This document shows, one piece after another, positions 56,610 through 64,000 of a DNA stretch of 64,000 nt. Source of the stretch: Bubalus kerabau (Eukaryota > Chordata > Mammalia > Artiodactyla > Bovidae); NCBI RefSeq assembly GCF_029407905.1, contig NC_073627.1, forward strand, positions 156,927,697 to 156,991,696. Direction: 5' to 3'. A program made the position numbers and the translations under genes. The notes below the pieces were generated by a model that was given only the letters and a program-made list of their open reading frames with translations, made no database searches and was not told the origin of the DNA. The first letter of the stretch is position 1; every line of letters starts with the position of its first letter.

Positions 56610-59349
56610 ATATTGTTTATACTTCTAAATGCAGAGAACAGGGAACTGTCTACACATTGTATAAAATAAAATTAAAATTAAAAATGAATTCAAGCTTGAA
56701 AGATGAGGTCATTTACCTAATTTTAAAATGCGAACACGAAGACCTCTGAACTATACACATTCGTTCAACTGCACTAATGATGGAAAATACAAAAAGCGCA
56801 GCATTTCCAAGGAACCACAGACATTTCAACCATAATTGTTTTCTGTTATAATAATTATTCCTGTTTTGTCTTTGGAGAACTTTCTTTTTTTTAAGACAAT
56901 CAGCTTAATAATGTTTTCAGGCACTACAATTTGTGACAATCAAAACAGTCTTCTAATGGGTCCACAGCGTTCAGAGATTCAAGCCCAATGCACTTCGGGG
57001 TTTGGCACGTAAAACAATAATAGAAATGAAATCTGGTTTAGAAGCAACTGTGATTGTTTTAAGAATGCACAGTCCCTTCAAATGCTGCAAGACATACACA
57101 ACAGGAAAATCACCTTCCGTTGGCACTACATTTGCTTCACCAGTGCATTTATATCCTACAACCACTAAAACAGCACAGTTAAGCAAATATACAGAAACTG
57201 AAAACAAATAAAAACAAAGATAGAAAACAAAAAACCTAAATATATTTAACATGCAATTTTAGTTAGTTACATTGAACATTCTACTTAGAATAGAGCATGC
57301 AAAAAAGGATGGTCTGCTTTTAAGGTCTTCCTTTGAAGCTTTACGTGGCAGCCAGACATCACACACGCACACACACGACACAATAATACTATAGCAGGTC
57401 AATGAGAAAGGCCAATACATTTTATACAGAGATTCATGTCTTGTGTTGTCACAAGTCCCATGATAATTTTGGAAATTAATGTTGTATTCCTAGAACAAGG
57501 AACCAACATTCCGATACCAGGAAAATGCAAGCAACGCATGCAGATCTGAAACATGAGCCTAAACGAAGCCTGAAATACTCAGCTGGGAAGCAGAGTTAGT
57601 CACGGCATCAGGAAGTGTGGTTTAAGCCACCAAAAGAAAAAGAATGAAAAAAAAAAAAAAAAGGGAAAATAACAACATAAAACCCCTTCCCCTTCCTTCA
57701 ACCCTAAAGGCAATAAATGGAACAATGATTAAAATAATGATAACAAATCACATGTCGCATTTATCTAGACAGTGGCAGATCATGTGGTATATTAAAAGTT
57801 CCTAAAGGTACTTGCAGAAAAACCACAATGCAAGTCATTAAGTAATGCAAGAATTGTTTCAACTGATCCAACCCTCAAGATACCACCAAAGGACTTTGTT
57901 TTTCAGCCTACAGCCACTGTGTCCTGTTCACGCAGTGCACACTGGACACCACTCTCTTGGCCATTCGTGTCCTCTTGGATTCGGGGAGCTGGGCTCAGCC
58001 TCGAGATTCACATGCAGGAACTCTTACAAGAGCCACCAGCAGAACAGATGACAGCTCTGTAGTGTGACACTTGTTTCAACCACAGAAGGAACACCTAAGA
58101 CCTAGATACTCACTGCATGGAGAAGCTCACCCTGACCACCCTGGGTGAGGGCACACTGCAGAGAACCAGGTGCTGGATTTACATGGTGCACAAGGTTACC
58201 GTACCCCAGCAAAACAAGGCAAAGCCTTCCTGAGAGCGAAAATGGGCATCATACCAACCACGTACAGCATGGCCTTGAAACTAACATCAAGAACAGCTAT
58301 GAGAGGGGTCACAGACCTGGTGCTTGATTGCCAGCCTATGTATTTAAGCTTTCTGCCCAAATCTTAGGTAAGATTTTCAACCTCTACAAGGTTGAAAGAT
58401 GGTTTCACAAACCATCTTTCTCCCAGCCAGCTTTCAAACTGCCAGGGATCATCTAAAACAAAGTGATAGGCTGATGTTTTGCTGCTAAACGAACCACTTT
58501 TGCAGTTCTATTTGAGTTCAAATAACCTTGCAGGGAAGGTTTCAACAGCTAAGGGCTGCTATCAGTCACACCCACAAGCCAGCGCAGGTGACCGACCCTG
58601 ATGTGGCAGGACCCACCACATGGAATGAATCCACATTATCAGCACACCGTGAGCAAGAACACACAGCACCAAAAAAGGTGTCAGGAATTTAAGCTGTTAA
58701 TTGTCTAGATATTCTTTGAGGGGGAAAAGCCTTCTGACCATAATCATACACCAGTAATAACAGTAATAATAACAAAGGGATCCGAGAGAACTTGGTAAAA
58801 GACAACAATGCCATTCTTACATTTCTAATATAAAAGTACTATGTTCTTCCAGGAACCTACCAAATACACATAAACCACTGATATACTGTTGCCTTTTAAA
58901 TCCATGTACTAAAACCCAGACTAGTACTAATTTGTACAAATAGTGGACCAAATGCATCATCCAAAACACACCTGTATTACACAATGTGGACCAAGTACCT
59001 GGGCTTTGCTTTAAAAAAAGTATTTAAGATTAAAAAAAATGTAAACAAAAAATGTACAAAGCTTAGAATTAAAGGCAGCCTTTTACCTAGATTTCTAATT
59101 GTTTTGTAAATTCTAATGTGGGTCATTAAATATCCACAAGTGATTCATGTTTGAATTTACAGTTTAAACCCTCTGGATTGAAATGGTGCTCTGAACTTCT
59201 GACTTTCAACACAAGCTGAATGTCCCCATGTTCTTCCTGTGCCCAGATTTAATTTTTAAATAAACAGCAGTGATATAAAGTCAAGCACTCCTGTTAAACT
59301 GGAGAAAATTACTTAACTCCTACCTCAATCCACAAAGAACTGCCAATGA

Positions 59350-59462
59350 AGTGTGTGTGTGTGTGTGTGTGTGTGTGTACACAGATCTGTGTGTGTGTGT
59401 ATATATATATTATATATGTATACACACAGATATAGATAGGTAGAGATATACATACATATATA
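59350..59462. repeat. Compound (GT)n/(AT)n microsatellite in the SPIN1 3' UTR
   Basis: A GT run (59351-59378), a second GT run (59389-59400) and TA-rich alternation to 59462 are followed by a poly(A) run at 59467-59484. Confidence 0.95.
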
Positions 59463-59854
59463 TCTTTAAAAAAAAAAAAAAAAAGGCAGTAACAAAAATG
59501 CAACCAAACTATGCTTGCATTGTGGCAGCAGAATAAGTGTTAAGAGTGAAGGGGAAAGTGGATAAGATCTATTACGGTTTTAAATGACTATGATACTAGC
59601 TTAATTTTTACCAGACTTGCCTGTAACTCCCTTCCAAACAGACAGACTTCTTTTAAGAGGAAGGAGTTCCTTACACAAAATGCTTTGTGTTCACATAAAT
59701 CTGTACGATTCAGAACAAAACCAGTTCTGCTGGCAGAGATTGTGGGTTCGCAGGGACATTTAAGCTTTCATTAAACTGGAAAGCAATCAAGTCTTTATGT
59801 CTACAAATTATACATTTAATAGTTCCACAAATTTGGTAAAGTTCGTGATGACAT

Positions 59855-60054
59855 CTAGGATGTTTTCACCAAATCGTAGACATAAATATGGAAATCATCA
59901 TCAAACTTGATGAAATAGACAGATGGTTTGGCTTCTACTTGATGAATGACCATGCCAGTCCTTTTAGAGCCATCTTCTTTGGCATATTCCACTTGTTTGC
60001 CCACCAGGCTGTCCACAACTTCTCCCGGTTCCCTTTCTGCTGGAGGTGAATCAT
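59855..60054 (-). CDS. SPIN1: SPIN1 last coding exon (spindlin-1, third Tudor-like repeat)
   Basis: This exon encodes the C-terminal 65 residues of spindlin-1: DSPPAEREPGEVVDSLVGKQ at its start and FDDDFHIYVYDLVKTS at its end, followed by TAG at 59857-59855. It corresponds to the third Tudor-like (Spin/Ssty) repeat. SPIN1 is a nuclear reader of H3K4me3, alone or with H3R8 dimethyl-arginine; methyl-lysine binding itself is attributed to the second repeat, so the pocket is not in this exon. The acceptor AG is at 60056-60055 after a pyrimidine-rich tract. The first two bases complete an Asn codon begun in the previous exon, which lies beyond the window. No disabling change is seen. I separate SPIN1 from its paralogues by recalled sequence and by the NXNL2 neighbour. 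Confidence 0.95.
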
Positions 60055-60182
60055 CTATATTTAAAGAGGGGAGGAAAAAAAAAGAATTTAGAGTCAGTTT
60101 TTAGATACACACCAACTCACATATTTTAATAATTTTTAAAAATGTTTTTAGTATCTTGCACTCATTTTGATTTTCTAGACCA

Positions 60183-60375
60183 AAAGTCAGCGAACTTTTT
60201 CTTCAATGGCCAAACAAATAAATATTTCAGGCTTGAAGCCATATGGTCTCTGTACCAACTACTCAGCTGTATCTCTTTGTGATGATACATCTGTGATGAC
60301 ACCGATGACACATAAATGAATGGTGTGACTGTGTGCCAATAGAACTTTATTTACAAAAATCTAGATATGTAAACA
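60183..60375 (+). mobile_element. hAT-Charlie (MER1-like) relic
   Basis: The words AAAGTCAGCGAACTTTTTCT, ATATGGTCTCTGTACCAACT and CCAATAGAACTTTATTTACA follow the order of a MER1-type element. Confidence 0.75.
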
Positions 60376-60487
60376 ATTTCAAAAATCATAACCAGAAATT
60401 CCTCTGGCTCATATTTAATTATAGCTATAGTTACCTAATGAAGTAATAAGGACTAAAAGAAAGAAAAGGTCAAGAAAAAACTAAATA

Positions 60488-60700
60488 CAGTTCACCCTTG
60501 AATAACAGGAGTTTGAACTGTATGGGTCCACTTATACCGGGATTTCTTCCAACAGTAAACAGATCTGCAGTTGGTTGAATTCATGGATACAGAGGAACCA
60601 CAGAAATGAAGGGCTGCCCATAAGTTACATGCAAATTTTCAACTGCTCAGAGGGATCAGTTCCCCGCCTCAACCCCCAAGTTGTTCAGTTGTCAACTATA
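60488..60700 (+). mobile_element. Tigger-type DNA transposon relic
   Basis: The left terminal word AGTTCACCCTTGAATAACAG and an inverted counterpart near 60675-60700 match the same family as 19793-20012. Confidence 0.7.
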
Positions 60701-60744
60701 ATAATATCTTTCTTAAAAAAAAAAAAATTTTATTGACATATAAG

Positions 60745-60950
60745 TGAGTGAGTGAAGTTGCTCAGTTGTGTCCAACTCTTTGTGACCCTGTGGACTATAG
60801 CCCACCAGGCTCCTCAGTCCATGGGGTTCTCCAGGCAAGACTACCGGGGTGGGTTGCCATTTCCTTCTCCAGGGGATCTTCTCGACCCAGGGATCGAACC
60901 CAGGTTTCCCACATTGCAGGCAGATGCTTTAACCTGTGAACCACGAGGTT
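60745..60950 (-). mobile_element. Bov-tA SINE in an L1 3' fragment
   Basis: Reverse Bov-tA. The flanks (TTTTATTGACATATAA at the left and GTTGATTTACAATTGTTGCG at the right) are an antisense L1 3' end split by the SINE. Confidence 0.9.
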
Positions 60951-61002
60951 GATTTACAATTGTTGCGTTTTATAACTTCTTAAAAATAAGTCTGCACTGG
61001 TG

Positions 61003-61245
61003 ATTTCCCTGGTGGTCCAGTGGTTGAGAATCCATCTTCCAATGCAAGGAATGCAGGTTTGATCTCTGGTCGGGTAACAAAGATCCCACAAGTCATAGGC
61101 CAACTAAAGCACATGGATGCTGCAACTAGAGACCACAGGCTCTGGAGCTTGCACACCACAACCAGAGAGAAGCCTGCGCATTTCACAAGGAAGATCTCGA
61201 ATGCCACAACTAAGACCTGATGCAGCCAAAAATACATAATAAATC
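61003..61245 (+). mobile_element. CHR-type SINE
   Basis: GATTTCCCTGGTGGTCCAGT head, shortened body, and a tail with GCAGCCAAAAATACATAATA. It lies antisense within the SPIN1 intron. Confidence 0.85.
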
Positions 61246-62739
61246 TAATTCCTTTTAGTGAAACAAAGTCTTGCTTTACTTTGAAATGATTTTAAAGCAG
61301 ACAATGCCTACTGGGATTACTGAGAATGTACTACACACTTAAAATGCCTAAGAATCCCTGCCTTATCTTGGGACTCCTTAAAGCTTTTCTCCCTCAACTT
61401 CGTTTCATTACACATGGTCCTCCTAATCCAGTTTCAAAATAAAAGAGATTTCTCATGCTATAAAAATAGGTGCTAGGTGAACTCAACTGAATCTCAGAGG
61501 ACGGATGGGGCACCTGAACTTTTTTTAAAAGTCCCTAAGAAAATCTGAGTGTTGGAAAACATTGCTCACCCTACGACCTAACAAGAACTCTGTAAATTCT
61601 AGGAAAACACATAAAAATGAGAGCAAATTATCACTATCAATAACAAAGAAACAATGTACGAAGGGGAGAGGCGGTTGGCAAGGGGATGGCACCAGGCAGT
61701 TACATTTCTATTTTAAGAAACCCCTTACTGGTCCTGAGGAACTGGAACCCTTTCCTATGGAGCAACAGAGAGCCTTCAAGCAGGATGACCAGGTATCCCG
61801 GTTGTCCATGCTTATGCCAGTCATCCTGACACACTAGTTAGCAGTGCGCCTTTTAATTTCCACATGTATCTTGGTCTGGACCATACCTTGAATTTACATT
61901 AACAGCAGTTTGCTCTTTGATTATAATAAATGCTCTCACTGAATGATATAATACGGAACCTGCAATTCTGATCTCACATAATACAAATAATCCACATGAG
62001 CATGTTATCAGTTCTGGAGGAGTAAAGAGGAAATCTAAGCTGAACTCTTCTTCAATAGCGCTCTTCCATCAAGTAGCAGCATCATACCCTACCACACTTT
62101 CACGGCACCTCATGTGGATGAAGAAATCCCATATACATGACTGCCATACGTTTTATAGCAACCATGAATGAAGAAGCAAGAGAGTCAAACAAAGGCCACC
62201 ATGGAGCTCTTTGTATCAGAACATCATCACAGATTCTAACAGCAAATAAACTTGCATACCGTTCAGAAGAAAGGAGCGAGAGGATACAGACATGGTCGGT
62301 GCAGGCAATGGGTAATGCGCGAGTGACCCCATAACTTCTATTACCAAGCCAACAGTACCTGCTTTAGACATTTCTCTACAAAAACGTTAAAAATTTCATA
62401 TAGGTTGGAGAAAAGCTTTTAAGGAATGTTCTCATTACTAAATTCTTGCCTATATAAACACTTTCCACTATACATTTGTAACAGATACACACAAACTAAA
62501 AAAAAAAAAAAAAAAACAAACTCTAAGAAGGCAGAAGTCAGGGCCAGATGACCATGAGTGGGTTTACTGAGCAGCATGTTCACAGGGAGAGCTTAAAAAA
62601 AAAAGACACAAAAATGAGGAGAGGATAGCACACTGCTCATATATCCACTGTCTATCGGACACATTTGTCTAAGGCCAAGACTTCATGTGCTTGAGGAAAA
62701 GCTATTGAGTAGTTAAAAAAAAAAAAAAAAAAAAAAAGG

Positions 62740-63990
62740 CTCACCTAAAACTGGAATTAAGAAAATAATTCTAGTCACAACAGCATCAAAAAGAATGAAA
62801 TACTTAGGAATACATGTAAAAAGTGCAAAACTTAGAAAATACATGTAAAAAGTGCAAAACTTACAAAACATTATTCACAGAAAAAAATCTCAATGAATGA
62901 AAAAACACCCCACGCTCATGGATCAATAGCTTAACATTGTTAAGATGGAAATACTCTCATGCCAAACTGACCAAGAGATTCAACGTAATATCTAACACAA
63001 TCTCAGCTGACTTCTTTGCAGAAACCGACAAGCTGATTCTAAAATTTATATGAAATTGCAAAGACCAGCCAAAACAATTCTGAAAGAAAAGGAGGAAGAT
63101 TCACACTTATTGATTTTAAAACTTAAAAGAATGAAGTTGGACCTGACATCACATCATAAACAAAAATTAACTCAAAATGTATCAAAAATCCAAGTAAGAG
63201 TTAAAGACCAACATATTCAAGGCTTCTAGAAGACATGAGGTATAAATCTTTATAACCTTGGACTTGGCAAGGGATTGTTAGATATGACTCCAAAAGCATG
63301 GGCAACAGAAGGAAAAATAGACAATTTGGATGTCATAAAATTAAAAACTTTTGTACTTAAAGAAGGCTATCAAGAAAGTACAACGACAACTCTGACAATA
63401 AGAGAAAGTATCTGCAAGTCATGTATCTGACAAGAGACTTGTACCTAGACTACTGACTCTAACTCAGTAACAAAAAGACAACGTAACTGAAACTACAGGC
63501 CAAGGCCATGAATAGATTTCTCAAAACAAGACACACCAAAGGCCAGTAACACAAGAAAAGATACTTGACAACTTTAGTCATCAAAAATATGAAAACCAAA
63601 ATCACAATGAGGTATCATTTTACTACCACCAGGATATCTAGATTCAAAAAGGCAAGTTCAGAGACAAACGAATACACAAAATATAGTGTATCTATTCAAT
63701 GGAGTTGTATTTGGGCATTAAAAGAAATGAAGTATGGACACACACTACAACATGGATGAGTCTTGAAAACACTAAGCTGAGTGAAAGAAGCCAGTTACAA
63801 AGGACCCTATATTATATATTCTATTCATATAAAAACCCAAAGTTCAGAACAGGGAAAGGAAAATATTCTTGACAAGAGGGTGAATAATTTTACAACCTAA
63901 CTAAAACAATCACTTATCCCTAATAATTAAAAATTGTAAATGTATCTCCATAAGAATTAATCAAAGATCTTGTTTTGAAATTCAAATTCC
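62740..63990 (+). mobile_element. Old L1 ORF2 3' part and 3' UTR
   Basis: The order of features is that of an L1 ORF2 C-terminal half: a CTTAGGAATACATGTAA-type segment, CATGGATCAATAGC, CAAAACAATTCTG, CTTCTAGAAGACAT, then AAAGAAATGAAGTATGGACA. Multiple stops are present. It lies in the SPIN1 intron, antisense to the gene. Confidence 0.85.
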
Positions 63991-64000
63991 TTTTGAAGTA

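Larger units (their letters stand above)
56510..59854 (-). other. SPIN1: SPIN1 3' UTR (probable extent)
   Basis: About 3.3 kb downstream of the SPIN1 stop has no convincing ORF and almost no interspersed repeats. It contains A-rich and T-rich tracts and one GT/AT microsatellite at 59350-59460. Two minus-strand AATAAA signals occur near its end, at 56609-56604 and 56537-56532. A long 3' UTR of this size fits what is known of SPIN1 mRNAs. The exact end is inferred. Confidence 0.65.
60055..64000 (-). other. SPIN1: SPIN1 last intron (partial)
   Basis: Sequence upstream of the terminal exon on the minus strand is intronic. It begins with a pyrimidine-rich acceptor tract (60057-60085) and carries hAT, Tigger, CHR and Bov-tA insertions and an old L1 at the right end. 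Between 61250 and 62730 I recognise only poly(A) tracts (about 62498-62517 and 62715-62737) and no exon. Confidence 0.8.

Noticed and set aside
1..64000. CRISPR arrays, bacterial operons, plasmid or phage features
   Set aside because: All regular repeats are microsatellites or interspersed retroelements, and the spliced exons show that this is mammalian nuclear DNA.

Overview
This is vertebrate nuclear DNA from a bovid ruminant (cattle or a close relative). The evidence is the dense carpet of Bov-tA and Bov-A2 SINEs, CHR-type tRNA-derived SINEs, BovB (RTE-class) LINEs and bovine-type L1 3' ends, together with spliced exons of two conserved mammalian genes. Nothing bacterial, plasmid-like or CRISPR-like is present. 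No undescribed biological system stands out. The interest lies in the two gene ends and in unusual retrotransposon structures.

Genes. Both recognised genes are read on the minus strand. NXNL2 (nucleoredoxin-like 2, RdCVF2) is complete: coding exon 1 at 8584-8885 lies in a CpG island, a 6.1-kb repeat-filled intron follows, and coding exon 2 is at 2339-2507. Together they give 156 residues. About 51 kb upstream of its start codon is the last coding exon of SPIN1 (spindlin-1) at 59855-60054. It is followed by a probable 3.3-kb 3' UTR ending near 56.5 kb. The right end of the window (60055-64000) is SPIN1 intron. The two genes lie head to tail, as expected for the mammalian SPIN1-NXNL2 neighbourhood.

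Layout. 1-2.3 kb: BovB and L1 fragments and the NXNL2 3' end. 2.3-9.6 kb: NXNL2 and its CpG island. 10-30 kb: intergenic DNA with many nested SINEs, a 5'-truncated retrocopy of an unidentified transcript, Tigger and hAT-Charlie DNA-transposon fossils, MaLR LTRs, a twin-primed BovB, and one unassigned 137-codon acidic ORF. 30-48.5 kb: a BovB-rich block with copies in both orientations. It includes a near-palindrome of about 600-bp arms and a nearly complete BovB whose single long frame is broken only by two stop codons and one SINE. 48.5-60 kb: SINE-poor DNA leading into the SPIN1 3' UTR and terminal exon. 60-64 kb: SPIN1 intron with hAT, Tigger, SINE and old L1 fossils.

NXNL2 is a thioredoxin-like photoreceptor and neuron survival factor. 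SPIN1 is a histone H3K4me3 reader. The sequence gives no sign that they act together; they are simply neighbours.
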